A stretch of DNA of 64,000 nt from assembly GCA_028288125.1 (NCBI GenBank), contig JAQBOH010000033.1:1-64000 (forward strand), written 5' to 3'. This stretch comes from Mucilaginibacter sp. (lineage in GTDB: Bacteria > Bacteroidota > Bacteroidia > Sphingobacteriales > Sphingobacteriaceae). The first letter of the stretch is position 1. Each line of letters starts with the position of its first letter. Under the pieces are notes generated by a model, which worked only from the letters and a program-made list of their open reading frames with translations, was not told the DNA's origin and searched no databases. Shown here piece after piece: positions 39,860 through 49,847 of the stretch. The translations under genes were made by a program, and so were the position numbers.

Positions 39860-41206
39860 TTAACGTTTCTTCCTGTTTGATCCTGACCTGCCTCGCCTTC
39901 CCTGCTTTGGGTCGTGGTTTGTTTTTGCCTTGGCGGCGTCAAATTTTTTCCTTTGGTTCAGCGTTTTCTTTTCGTGGAACGCGCCTTTAAAATCAGGGTC
40001 GTCGCGCCGCTTTTGCATGTCGATCTCTTTGGCCTGGTCCTGCTTTTCTTCGTAAGGCGTTGCCTCGATAAATACATCCGCGGGGATCTCCATTACGGGC
40101 ACCTGCTGCCTGATGAGCTTCTCGATCTTCCTGACATAATACTCCTCGGAAGGACTGCAAAACGTTATCGCCTCGCCCGACTGGTATGCCCGCCCTGTAC
40201 GCCCGATACGGTGAACATAATCCTCGATTACCACCGGCACATCAAAATTTATCACATGGCTTACATCGCTCACATCAATACCGCGCGAAGCGACGTCCGT
40301 AGCCACCAATATTTTAACCTCGTCGTTTTTGAAGGCATTTATTGCATTGATACGTGTATTTTGCCCTTTGTTGGCATGCAGTACCTTCACTTCCTTATCA
40401 CCGAATTTGCGCAGCAAAAATTTATAAACATCTTCAGCGGCTACCCGGGTCTTACAAAAGATCATCAGTTTTTTGATGTCATCTTCTTTGTCGAGCAGCT
40501 TTTTAAGCAGGTTTATCTTGGTTTTAACATTCGGCACGTAATATAAATGCTGGTTAACGGTTTGCGCCGGCGTGGCCTGCGGTGTTACCTCGATAACAGT
40601 CGGAAACTCCAGGAAATTATTTGAAAGCTCGTGTATCTTATCGGACATAGTAGCCGAAAAAAGCAAATTCTGCCTTTTTACCGGCACTACTTCCAATATC
40701 CGGTTCACCTGGGGCATAAAGCCCATATCCATCATTTTATCCGCCTCGTCCAAAACCAAAACCTGTAAAGTTTTGGTAACGATATGGCCGGCAAGGTAAA
40801 TATCCATAAACCGGCCGGGCGTGGCTACGATAATATCCACACCTTTATTTATCTGCTCGATCTGCGTTTTGGGGCCGAGGCCGCCGTATAATACCACTAC
40901 CCGTAAGTCAGTATTCGCGGCGAAGGTTTTTATATTTTCCTCTATCTGCATGGCCAATTCCCTCGTCGGGGAAATGATAAGCGCGCGGGCGTGATCGCCC
41001 TGCGCGTATTTAAGCTTCATCAGGATAGGCAAAACATACGCGGCTGTTTTGCCGGTACCGGTTTGCGCTATGCCCATTACATCCTGCCCATTCAAAATAG
41101 GCGGGATAGCTTTTTGCTGGATAGGCGTAGCTTCGGTGTAACCGGCATCTGCAATGGCATTCAAAATTTGCCGGTTAAATTTAAATTCGTCGAAAGATAC
41201 CGCCAT
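39860..41206 (-). CDS. DEAD/DEAH-box RNA helicase
   Basis: GIAQTGTGKTAAY, VLDEADKMMDMGF, HRIGRTGRA. Confidence 0.95.
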   Translation of the reverse strand: MAVSFDEFKFNRQILNAIADAGYTEATPIQQKAIPPILNGQDVMGIAQTGTGKTAAYVLPILMKLKYAQGDHARALIISPTRELAMQIEENIKTFAANTDLRVVVLYGGLGPKTQIEQINKGVDIIVATPGRFMDIYLAGHIVTKTLQVLVLDEADKMMDMGFMPQVNRILEVVPVKRQNLLFSATMSDKIHELSNNFLEFPTVIEVTPQATPAQTVNQHLYYVPNVKTKINLLKKLLDKEDDIKKLMIFCKTRVAAEDVYKFLLRKFGDKEVKVLHANKGQNTRINAINAFKNDEVKILVATDVASRGIDVSDVSHVINFDVPVVIEDYVHRIGRTGRAYQSGEAITFCSPSEEYYVRKIEKLIRQQVPVMEIPADVFIEATPYEEKQDQAKEIDMQKRRDDPDFKGAFHEKKTLNQRKKFDAAKAKTNHDPKQGRRGRSGSNRKKR

Positions 41207-41403
41207 GCGGCAAAGATAGGTTTTTTGAATCCGAAAGTCCGGAAAGTCAAAAAAGTCGGTAAAGTCAGAAAGGATTAATGTGGAAGGAGTTTGAATGTGA
41301 GGTCCGAAGGTTTTGATCGCAGATTTCCGGTTCGATCATTAATTTTCAAATCGTTTAGTTTATATAATTGCTGTTTTATGGTGTATTTACTTTAGGTGTA
41401 TCT

Positions 41404-41457
41404 GTTGTATCTCTTGTATCCGTTGTATCTGTTGTATCTGTTGTATCTGTTGTATCA
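41404..41457. repeat. 9-bp tandem repeat (GTTGTATCT) x6
   Basis: GTTGTATCT CTTGTATCC GTTGTATCT GTTGTATCT GTTGTATCT GTTGTATCA. Confidence 0.93.
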
Positions 41458-41531
41458 GTGATACAATACATCTTTTGAAATTTACCCGCTCCGGCTCATA
41501 CCGCCGGCCTCAACTTTTCAGACATTAAACT

Positions 41532-41539
41532 TATATTTG
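41532..41539 (+). promoter_or_regulatory. -7 element TATATTTG immediately upstream of the dihydroorotase start
   Basis: TAnnTTTG ends 4 nt before the ATG. Confidence 0.55.
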
Positions 41540-41543
41540 TGCC

Positions 41544-42878
41544 ATGCCGTCTATCCTGATCAAATCAGCCACCGTAATTAATGAGAATAAGCAATTTGTT
41601 GCCGACGTTTTGGTGAAGGATGGATTGATCGAACGCATCGGCAAACAAATTGATGCCGCTGCCGACAGGGAGATCAACGCCGAAGGTTTACATCTTTTTC
41701 CCGGCTGCATTGACGACCAGGTGCATTTCCGCGAACCGGGACTGACGCATAAGGGCACTATTTTTTCGGAATCGAGGGCGGCCGTCGCGGGGGGTATTAC
41801 TTCCTTTATGGAAATGCCAAACACAGTTCCCAACACGCTGACGCAGCAATTGCTGGAAGATAAATACCGGGTTGCGGCAAGAACTTCACTGGCGAATTAT
41901 TCCTTTTTCATGGGCGCCTCAAATGATAACCTCGACGAAGTATTGCGCACAGATGCTAAAAACGTTTGCGGGATAAAAGTTTTTATGGGATCATCAACCG
42001 GCAACATGCTGGTGGACAACCCGGCCACGCTCGAAAACCTTTTCGCGCAGTCGCCCATGCTGATTGCCACGCATTGCGAGGATGAAGCGACCATTCAAAG
42101 CAACCTGGAGCATTACAAACAATTATTAGGCGAAAATATCCCGGTAAGGCTGCATCCGAAGATCCGCAGCGAGGAAGCGTGCTATCTTTCCTCATCAATG
42201 GCTGTTGAGCTGGCAAAAAAGCATGGTACGCGCTTGCATATTCTGCACATATCCACAGGAAAGGAAACTTACTTATTTGATAATACCATCCCGTTAAAGG
42301 ATAAAAAAATTACGGCTGAAGCCTGTATTCATCATCTGTGGTTTAGCGATAAAGACTACGAGTCCAAAGGCAACCTGATCAAATGGAACCCTGCCGTGAA
42401 GACCGGACAGGACCGGGACGCGATACTAAAAGCGGTATTAAACGGGCGTATTGATGTAATCGCCACCGATCATGCCCCGCACACTTTAGAGGAAAAATCA
42501 AAGCCTTATTTGCAAGCGCCGTCAGGCGGGCCGTTGGTACAGCATGCATTGCCTGCCATGCTGGAATTGCACCACCAGGGCAAAATAAGTCTGGAACAAA
42601 TCGCCGAAAAAATGGCGCATAACGTGGCTACCTGTTTTCAAATCGAAAACCGGGGCTTTATCCGCGAAGGTTACTGGGCCGACCTGGTGCTGGTTAATTT
42701 AAAGGCTCCATGGACGGTTAGTAAGGATAATATCCTTTACAAATGTAAATGGAGCCCGTTTGAAGGGACATCCTTTCAATCTAAAATAACTGCCACTCTT
42801 GTTTCCGGCAATATTGTATATGAGAACGGGAACTTAATTGAAAACGAATCGGGTAAACGGCTAAGTTTTACACGATAA
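41544..42878 (+). CDS. dihydroorotase
   Basis: GCIDDQVHFREPGLTHKGTI, ATDHAPHT. Confidence 0.93.
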   Translation: MPSILIKSATVINENKQFVADVLVKDGLIERIGKQIDAAADREINAEGLHLFPGCIDDQVHFREPGLTHKGTIFSESRAAVAGGITSFMEMPNTVPNTLTQQLLEDKYRVAARTSLANYSFFMGASNDNLDEVLRTDAKNVCGIKVFMGSSTGNMLVDNPATLENLFAQSPMLIATHCEDEATIQSNLEHYKQLLGENIPVRLHPKIRSEEACYLSSSMAVELAKKHGTRLHILHISTGKETYLFDNTIPLKDKKITAEACIHHLWFSDKDYESKGNLIKWNPAVKTGQDRDAILKAVLNGRIDVIATDHAPHTLEEKSKPYLQAPSGGPLVQHALPAMLELHHQGKISLEQIAEKMAHNVATCFQIENRGFIREGYWADLVLVNLKAPWTVSKDNILYKCKWSPFEGTSFQSKITATLVSGNIVYENGNLIENESGKRLSFTR

Positions 42879-42887
42879 GCAAAGCCC

Positions 42888-43316
42888 CTAACCCTCTGCT
42901 AAAATCTTCTTCAACCCGTCAAATACCGATTGCCAGTTATTTGCTGAATGTTCCATGGCTTCCTGGCTTTTAACACCGTCCTGTGAAATAACCAGGGTTG
43001 TGACGCCATCAGCTTCGGTAAGCTCATAAGTAATATTGTTATAATTCTCCGGCTTATCGGCGGTACCCGACATGCTGCTCCAGTAAGTGTATTTTAACAA
43101 CCGCGGCGGATCTATGTCGAGGATAATACCACCATCCGTATAAGTCTTTCCCTCCCATTCGCCGCTGAAAGTTATCGGACTGCCAACTTTCCAATCGGAC
43201 CTTAAGTTGGTTCCAAAAAAATATTGTTTTACAATAGCCGGGTCGGTAAGCCCGCTCCAAACTTTTGAAATCGGGGCTTCGAAGGTGATAGTCGTCTTTA
43301 ATGTTAAATTTTCCAT
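42888..43316 (-). CDS. SRPBCC/AHSA1 domain protein
   Basis: TFEAPISKVWSGLTDPAIVKQYFFG. Confidence 0.88.
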   Translation of the reverse strand: MENLTLKTTITFEAPISKVWSGLTDPAIVKQYFFGTNLRSDWKVGSPITFSGEWEGKTYTDGGIILDIDPPRLLKYTYWSSMSGTADKPENYNNITYELTEADGVTTLVISQDGVKSQEAMEHSANNWQSVFDGLKKILAEG

Positions 43317-43359
43317 GGCTTTTTTTACAAATTAAAAACTTCTCAATGACAACTGTATG

Positions 43360-44322
43360 TCAGCAGGCATTTGTTAACTGAAGGTTTTTTTGCGCAATCG
43401 AAGCCGCAATCACTGCGATCCGTTCCCTTAAACTATCCGGGCTTACAATTTCGGCCTGGTCGCCAAACATCATGAACCAGCGGGCAAAACCTGCCAACGA
43501 AGCGGTTAGGAATGTCATTTCAATTTGGTCGCCAACTGTTTTTTCAGAAACAAAACCGCTGTAATATTTTTGGTATTCCAAATGCCTGTAAATTGATTTG
43601 TCAACACGCATCACAACGAGGTCTAATTCCTGCTCTTTAGCGGTTTGCTTTATATAATCCTTTAACGTAGGATGCTTATTTTTAAAAATCATATCGGTTA
43701 CTTCAAGCCGGCTGATACGATCGATCCTGAAGTCGCGGTAGTCGTTCCGCATCCGGCAAAACGCGATGAGGTGCCAATAGCTATCCTTATAAAAAACACC
43801 AATCGGTTCAACTTCTCTTTTGGTTTGTTCCTGGCTATGGTGGGCAAAATAATCAATGCGTAAAACATTTTTTTGCGCTATACCGAGCAATAGCTTCTGC
43901 AAATGGTCCTTATTGTCAACACGCAATTGGCTATGGCTTTTAAACACCTCTATGCTATTGTCAATATCCTCCAGCAAATTCTTTTCGGCGGTACGTAATA
44001 TGGCCCTTATCTTGTACATGGCCGATTTATGATGCTCCATGGTTGAGCTGTCGGTAAGCTTCTCAATAAACTTTTCAGCGGTTAAAAAGGCGGTAGCTTC
44101 TTCACGGGTAAACATTACAGGCGGCAACCGGTAGCCATCCATAATGGAGTAACCTATACCGGCCTCGCCTATTATGGGAATACCTGCTTCTTCGAGTGTT
44201 TTTACATCCCGGTAAACCGTACGCAGACTGATGTTGAACCGTTCGGCAATATCTGCAGCCTTTACCACCCTGCGCGATTGCAATTGAATTAAAATAGCCG
44301 AAACTCTGTCGATACGGTTCAT
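43360..44322 (-). CDS. YafY-type HTH/WYL domain transcriptional regulator
   Basis: MNRIDRVSAILIQLQSRRVVKAADIAERFNISLRTVYRDVKTLEEAGIPI. Confidence 0.92.
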   Translation of the reverse strand: MNRIDRVSAILIQLQSRRVVKAADIAERFNISLRTVYRDVKTLEEAGIPIIGEAGIGYSIMDGYRLPPVMFTREEATAFLTAEKFIEKLTDSSTMEHHKSAMYKIRAILRTAEKNLLEDIDNSIEVFKSHSQLRVDNKDHLQKLLLGIAQKNVLRIDYFAHHSQEQTKREVEPIGVFYKDSYWHLIAFCRMRNDYRDFRIDRISRLEVTDMIFKNKHPTLKDYIKQTAKEQELDLVVMRVDKSIYRHLEYQKYYSGFVSEKTVGDQIEMTFLTASLAGFARWFMMFGDQAEIVSPDSLRERIAVIAASIAQKNLQLTNAC

Positions 44323-44379
44323 ACAAGCAAATTACATAAAAAGCGCTTATATTAGTACAAAAAAAATACGCTGCTGCCT

Positions 44380-44810
44380 ATGGTTAGCGATGACAAAATT
44401 GTAACCTTTGATTCCTATTACAATCCCATGTTGGCCCATATTGTGCGAACAAAACTCCTGGCCAATGGTGCACCCTGTTATATTGCTGACGAATACATAC
44501 TTTGGGCGAAACCATATCTTAACCAGACATTGGGAGGCGCGAAGATTAAAGTGTTTGAAAAGGATTTGGAAAGGTGCAAAGCGATTTTAGCAACTGAAAG
44601 TGACCTGCAAAAACAAGGTTATTTTGAAATTGATAATGAAAGCAATGCTGATATTGTATGTCCGTATTGTTCTTCAACTACGTAAGATACGGCCTTGCGA
44701 CGGTTTTTAAATTTCATTTGCCTAGTTTATTGATTTCTTTTTTAGCCGGAGTTCCTTGTTATTTTTACAAAACGTGGCATTGCTTTCACTGCCATCGTGA
44801 TTTTAAATAA
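44380..44810 (+). pseudogene. DUF2007-type protein with 1-nt frameshift near 44676-44680 (tandem paralog of 44895-45329)
   Basis: Frame 1 stops at CPYCSSTT*; the shifted frame runs YVRYGLATVFKFHLPSLLISFLAGVPCYFYKTWHCFHCHRDFK*, restoring the C-terminal Cys pair. Confidence 0.78.
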
Positions 44811-44894
44811 CATTTATAATCCCCGTCAACAATGGTTTGCAAATGCAAATTGGATAAAAGCACTTATATTAGTATTAAAAATTATCTGCCGCCT

Positions 44895-45329
44895 ATGAAT
44901 ACCGACGACAAGATCATAACATTTGAATCCTATTACGACCCGATGCTGGCGCACATCATCCGCACCCGGCTGGAAGCTAATGGGATATCCTGTTTTGTTG
45001 CCGACGAAAATACCATCGGGGCCAACCCGCTTTATAACCAGGCTGTAGGTGGGGTGAAGCTTAAAATTTTTGAAAAGGATTTAGAAAAGTGCCGTGAAAT
45101 ATTGGCAAGCAAGGGCGACTTACACGAGATGGACCACTTTGAAGTTGACGATGAAAGCAATAGTTATGTAGTGTGCCCTTACTGCGCCTCAACTAATGTC
45201 GTGAATATTGCGGTGAGAAAGTCTGACGATGAATGGCCGGCTTTTCTCGATTCCCTGTCGAATTTGATAAATCCGTTCCACACGGATAAAAACTGGTATT
45301 GTTATAATTGCAAGCACGATTTTGAATAG
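44895..45329 (+). CDS. DUF2007-type putative signal-transducing protein with C-terminal zinc ribbon
   Basis: ITFESYYDPMLAHIIRTRLEANGISCFVADE...CPYC...WYCYNCKHDFE. Confidence 0.75.
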   Translation: MNTDDKIITFESYYDPMLAHIIRTRLEANGISCFVADENTIGANPLYNQAVGGVKLKIFEKDLEKCREILASKGDLHEMDHFEVDDESNSYVVCPYCASTNVVNIAVRKSDDEWPAFLDSLSNLINPFHTDKNWYCYNCKHDFE

Positions 45330-45393
45330 CTTAATAGTAATTTCTATTAATCTCTTGAGCGGAACAGCTAAAAATAAGGCGTCGCTCCGTCGA

Positions 45394-45705
45394 TCACCCG
45401 AAAAAATCCTCAGTAGATGCCACCAGCGCGGGCAGTTCCAGTTTCGGTTCTACCTCCGGGTTACTGGCCGATAGCCCGGCCGCGAATTTTTTAAATGATT
45501 CGAGTCCCGTCAAAACCTCGTGCGCCGCTTCATTTTCAAACTGGTCAAAATGCATAAAGGTCTTTCCGTCCGCCAACACATAGGTGCTGTATTTTATACC
45601 CGGATGGTTGAGCGCCCGTAACTCATTTACGATCTGCCTGATATTTTCCTTGTTCGTATTTGCAAACTCAGCTTTGGTAGTATATTGAACCCTGACTATC
45701 TTCAT
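45394..45705 (-). CDS. antibiotic biosynthesis monooxygenase-like (dimeric alpha-beta barrel) protein
   Basis: MKIVRVQYTTKAEFANTNKENIRQIVNELR...GIKYSTYVLADGKTFMHFDQFE. Confidence 0.65.
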   Translation of the reverse strand: MKIVRVQYTTKAEFANTNKENIRQIVNELRALNHPGIKYSTYVLADGKTFMHFDQFENEAAHEVLTGLESFKKFAAGLSASNPEVEPKLELPALVASTEDFFG

Positions 45706-45827
45706 GTTACTATTTTTTATAAAGATAATAAAGCTATTATTCCGTTTTTCTCCGCCTGTCATTTTTTGGCAGCCAATAAAAGACGAAGTCACGTTTATAC
45801 TATGGCGGAGAACAATAATATTAATTC

Positions 45828-46076
45828 TTATTCTTTCCGCAGCCGCTTAACGCGTAGAAGCAGCATGGTGGTTAAACCTGATAAAATAAGAAACCCAACG
45901 CCCGAACAAATAATTTTCCATTGCACATTACCGCTGATGGATTTAATGAACACCGCCAGTGCGAATACGGCCAATGCAAGGTTTAACCAAAATATAAAGT
46001 ACGCTTGTTTAAGCTGCAGGGTATTTTCGTTTTTTTCCACAAAGTGAAGATAACAATAATCAATTTGTAAAATCAC
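45828..46076 (-). CDS. small membrane protein of unknown function
   Basis: 82 aa, two hydrophobic segments. Confidence 0.5.
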   Translation of the reverse strand: MILQIDYCYLHFVEKNENTLQLKQAYFIFWLNLALAVFALAVFIKSISGNVQWKIICSGVGFLILSGLTTMLLLRVKRLRKE

Positions 46077-46255
46077 GATTTCAACTCAATTTAATATTTC
46101 AACATTCCCTTTTGGGTTTAAAATCGTTAATAACGAACCTAAACCCGCGAGCCCGGACACCCTGCATCCCAAACTTTTCCTCATTCTGACTTTACTGATT
46201 TAACTAATATGTAAACAATTTGTAAACAAATGCTGTTTAATCGAAAAAGAAAGTA

Positions 46256-47047
46256 TTGAAAAAGCTCATATTCATATTGTTAGTGATACTGACGTTTGAA
46301 GCAAACGCCCAGATTAAAGACACCGCGAAGAATAAAGTCGCGGACACGGTAAAAAAGGATCTTTTAACAGCTCCCGATACGGTAAAGCAGCTGCACAGCA
46401 AGCCCGGCTCCATCATTGTGCCGGTGGTTTTGGTAGGCTACGGCGTAGCATCTTTCGCGGTGCATCCTATACGGCGTTTCGATTACTATGTAAGAGGCCG
46501 TATAGAACGCAGCGACCCAAATTATAAGTCAAAAATGGCCGATTACCTGCAGCTGGCTCCCATTGTGTTGGTATATGGCCTAAACCTTGTGGGTGACCAG
46601 GGCAAAAACCGGTTCGTTGACCGCACCGCGCTGCTTGCATTATCCGCCGGAATTTTAACCATTGCCGACGGGTCAAAATACCTGGCGCGCCGTGTACGCC
46701 CTTATGGCACCGACCCGCTTTCCTTCCCGTCAGGCCACACAGGCGCGGCGTTTATGGCCGCCGAGTACCTCGCGCAGGAGTTTGGCGACAAATCGCCCTG
46801 GTATGGCGTGCTGGGTTACACAATGGCCTCAACTACCGGTATTTTACGACTGTATGGCAAGGCACATTGGTTTAGCGACTGCGTGGCCGGTGCCGGAATT
46901 GGTATGCTTTCAACCAAGGCAGCCTACTGGCTTTACCCGCATATCCGCAACGGATTAACGCATAAAGATAAACATGGCCGCACCACTATGGTGATGCCTA
47001 CCTACCAGGAAGGCATGCCCGGTTTATCATTCGCGATGCAGTTGTAA
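46256..47047 (+). CDS. phosphatase PAP2 family protein
   Basis: KYLARRVRPYG, SFPSGHTGAAF, KAHWFSDCVAGA. Confidence 0.9.
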   Translation: MKKLIFILLVILTFEANAQIKDTAKNKVADTVKKDLLTAPDTVKQLHSKPGSIIVPVVLVGYGVASFAVHPIRRFDYYVRGRIERSDPNYKSKMADYLQLAPIVLVYGLNLVGDQGKNRFVDRTALLALSAGILTIADGSKYLARRVRPYGTDPLSFPSGHTGAAFMAAEYLAQEFGDKSPWYGVLGYTMASTTGILRLYGKAHWFSDCVAGAGIGMLSTKAAYWLYPHIRNGLTHKDKHGRTTMVMPTYQEGMPGLSFAMQL

Positions 47048-47097
47048 AGTTATTAGATAGTTTCCCTACGGCAAGCCCGACAGAAGGTAAAAAGTGG

Positions 47098-47610
47098 CTA
47101 GTCACTTATCCCCAACGTTCCCAGCCAAACACCGATAAAAAACACGATTCCCCCGCCAATGATCACCTGCACCACAGTTGACCATAACGGGGATTTCATA
47201 AACCTGTAACGAATTAGCGCAATCAGTACCAGCTCTATCGCAACCACAAAATAAGCCGTGTGCAAAGCGGCAGATAAATCTGTTATTAAAAATGGAAGCG
47301 TATGCAGCATCCCGCCAATAGTAGTTGCCACGCCGGTAATAGCGCCGCGCAGTAACGGCGTACCCCGGCCGGTTACTTTGCCGTCATCGGATAACGCTTC
47401 GGCAAGCCCCATGCTTATCCCAGCCCCGACGGATGCCGCAAGCCCTACAAAAAAGGCTTTATGCGTTTGGTGAGTAAGCCCGGCGGCGGCAAATAACGGG
47501 GCGAGCGTAGATACCGACCCGTCCATTAAACCCAATAAAGCCGGCTGTACCTTCTGCAGCACATATTGCGCCGCCGTTTCTTGTGCTGATTGTTTATGTT
47601 TTACTGGCAT
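47098..47610 (-). CDS. VIT1/CCC1-like transporter
   Basis: [21 protein letters not shown]...[23 protein letters not shown]. Confidence 0.75.
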   Translation of the reverse strand: MPVKHKQSAQETAAQYVLQKVQPALLGLMDGSVSTLAPLFAAAGLTHQTHKAFFVGLAASVGAGISMGLAEALSDDGKVTGRGTPLLRGAITGVATTIGGMLHTLPFLITDLSAALHTAYFVVAIELVLIALIRYRFMKSPLWSTVVQVIIGGGIVFFIGVWLGTLGISD

Positions 47611-47766
47611 AGCCTGATGACAATTAATAGAAATGGATGTTTGATCTTTAATTTATTATTATTTAAACTTATTCTAAATCCACCTCTAACCTCGAATCCC
47701 AAACAAAAAAACCCTTTATCTGTCTATTACAAGATTTTGAACGAATAAGCTATTTATTAAAAACGT

Positions 47767-48408
47767 ATGAAGATAATATTTACTCTATCAATATTATTAA
47801 CAAATATTTGGGCATTCGCGCAAAACTCACCTGTCTCTACTATTTCAAAGGCATTTATACCGCCTCATGCAAAGCGTACCCATATCGCCGGAAAAGATAC
47901 CGTTATCGAATCCGACACATCGAAGGAAACCAAGGAACCCCGGTATTATTATTTATCCGCTCTTGCGGATGTATTGGTGAATACCAAAGGTGGACTTGCA
48001 AAACGGTTTTCGCCAGGCATTGAGCTTGGCCGCACATATGGGATCTTTGATATCGGCCTGGCCAGCGGGCAGATAAGCTCACTCGGTTCCGGCGGCGACA
48101 CTACGCATTATATTGAGTTCCGGCCTACCATCAATATATTTTCGGCGGGCCGGTTTGCCGAGGGGCTTTGTTTAGGAGGAGGATATATATTCGGGGCTAA
48201 GCAGGGGCTAATGACAGAAATTTGCAACAGCATTAATTTTAACATATCCACAACGGTAGCAGTAGCCGTAACGCAAGGCTATTATTTTTTCGACGGGACA
48301 AACAGCAGCCGGAGCACGCAGTTTATGGGTTTCACATTCACCTATAATTTCCTGCGGCCGCACAGTGTGAATAAACAGCGAAAAAGGGTTCAATTGTTAA
48401 AGGAATAA
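47767..48408 (+). CDS. secreted protein of unknown function
   Basis: Signal peptide, beta-rich. Confidence 0.6.
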   Translation: MKIIFTLSILLTNIWAFAQNSPVSTISKAFIPPHAKRTHIAGKDTVIESDTSKETKEPRYYYLSALADVLVNTKGGLAKRFSPGIELGRTYGIFDIGLASGQISSLGSGGDTTHYIEFRPTINIFSAGRFAEGLCLGGGYIFGAKQGLMTEICNSINFNISTTVAVAVTQGYYFFDGTNSSRSTQFMGFTFTYNFLRPHSVNKQRKRVQLLKE

Positions 48409-48424
48409 TAGTGCGTGACAAATA

Positions 48425-48452
48425 GAGGAGCCCCGGTTTGCCAGGGCTCCTC
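48425..48452. terminator. hairpin terminator between convergent genes
   Basis: GAGGAGCCC-ccggtttgcca-GGGCTCCTC (loop approximate). Confidence 0.65.
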
Positions 48453-48468
48453 ATCAGAACGAATTGGT

Positions 48469-49836
48469 TTAGAAACCTATTGAAGCTTCAAGCACCACTC
48501 CTTTAAACTGACCGCCATTAAGGATATTATTGGTTGGATAATTCAAATATTCCTGGTTTACATATTCGGCCTTCATCATAATGTTTTTTGTTAAAAACCA
48601 TCCTGCCGAACCGGCTTCACGGTTAACCGTAACGTTTCCGGGGATGCCAGCGAGCGCCGCGGTTACCGTGTTATATCGCAAGCCAACCCAAAAGTTCTCT
48701 TTGCCTCGCGGGAACCTGTAGATCAAATCAGCCGCGTACTGGGTAGCCTGCCGGTTTGTTTTTTCGGCGATGGTCCTGCCATGTGCATCTTCTATAGTTC
48801 CAAAAAATTCAAGCCCATAATACTTTAAAAACAAGTTGCCCATGTAAGTGTGAACTTCTTCGCTGAATCCTGGATTCAGACGTCCCGAAAACGGGCTGTA
48901 ATCAACTGCATTGCTAAGCGTGGTGGCATTTGTCACCGCTTGGTTTTCCATCACGTTAAAATAATGCGACCCGGTGCGGTCTCCTCCAAAAAGGGTATTG
49001 CTATTGCCGCTGCTTAGGGTATAGAACGACCCTGTCATTCTTAACCTGAATTTCGGCGTAAACTGCTTGTCGAACCCTATTTTTCCCAGGAATGCAGGAT
49101 TATATTTGTTAACCTGTTGTGTGGCAGAGTCAATTTTTACAGGTGCTATTACGGTTTCGTTAAGCATGCCGTTGGTTATCCCTCCCATCAAAAACAAACC
49201 GCAGTCATGGTGATAATAAAATTGGGCGCCCAGTTCTGTCGCGAATTCGTCCATGATATAATTTTCAACGAACGGGTTATAAATGGTATTACCGCCATCA
49301 CTTCTTCTGAAATGCTGGTCGCCATAGTCAACATCGTTCTGGCCGATCTTGATCGTGACACTTTTCATGATTTGATCTGCTATGGCGCTGTGCAGAAAGG
49401 TCAGCTTATCAAATTGGATATAGCCGCCTTTTACCCATGTTTCTTCATGGTGCCTCGATGCCAGGTACGAGGTGATGTTCATACGGACACCGTCTGCAAG
49501 CTGTACATCCACGTTCAGATTAGCCATAGGCAGGGTGAACCCGTTAGTAAGTGTGATAAGGCTATTTACATTTCCGGTAAAGCCCGTTCTTGTAAGCGGC
49601 AAAGCGGTATTTTGATCCTTTAATGTCTGAAAACTCAATTCAAAGTTACCGCCAACCTTAACTTTAAGGCCGGTAAACGGAACGGTATCTTTTTTAGACG
49701 TTTCAAAAACATTTATCCCGAGCTTACTATTTGGCCGAAGGAATTGGATGGTCTCCTGTGCGCTCGCAGCAGTCGGCGCAAAACCGAGTCCCGCGACTGC
49801 AAGTGAGCCTAGTATGATAAAAAGTTTATTTTTCAT
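48469..49836 (-). CDS. outer-membrane porin-like protein
   Basis: Signal peptide, alternating beta pattern, C-terminal aromatic (EASIGF). Confidence 0.65.
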   Translation of the reverse strand: MKNKLFIILGSLAVAGLGFAPTAASAQETIQFLRPNSKLGINVFETSKKDTVPFTGLKVKVGGNFELSFQTLKDQNTALPLTRTGFTGNVNSLITLTNGFTLPMANLNVDVQLADGVRMNITSYLASRHHEETWVKGGYIQFDKLTFLHSAIADQIMKSVTIKIGQNDVDYGDQHFRRSDGGNTIYNPFVENYIMDEFATELGAQFYYHHDCGLFLMGGITNGMLNETVIAPVKIDSATQQVNKYNPAFLGKIGFDKQFTPKFRLRMTGSFYTLSSGNSNTLFGGDRTGSHYFNVMENQAVTNATTLSNAVDYSPFSGRLNPGFSEEVHTYMGNLFLKYYGLEFFGTIEDAHGRTIAEKTNRQATQYAADLIYRFPRGKENFWVGLRYNTVTAALAGIPGNVTVNREAGSAGWFLTKNIMMKAEYVNQEYLNYPTNNILNGGQFKGVVLEASIGF

Positions 49837-49847
49837 GGTTATTCTTA

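Noticed and set aside
41404-41457. CRISPR array
   Set aside because: Contiguous 9-bp repeats without spacers; no cas genes anywhere in the window.
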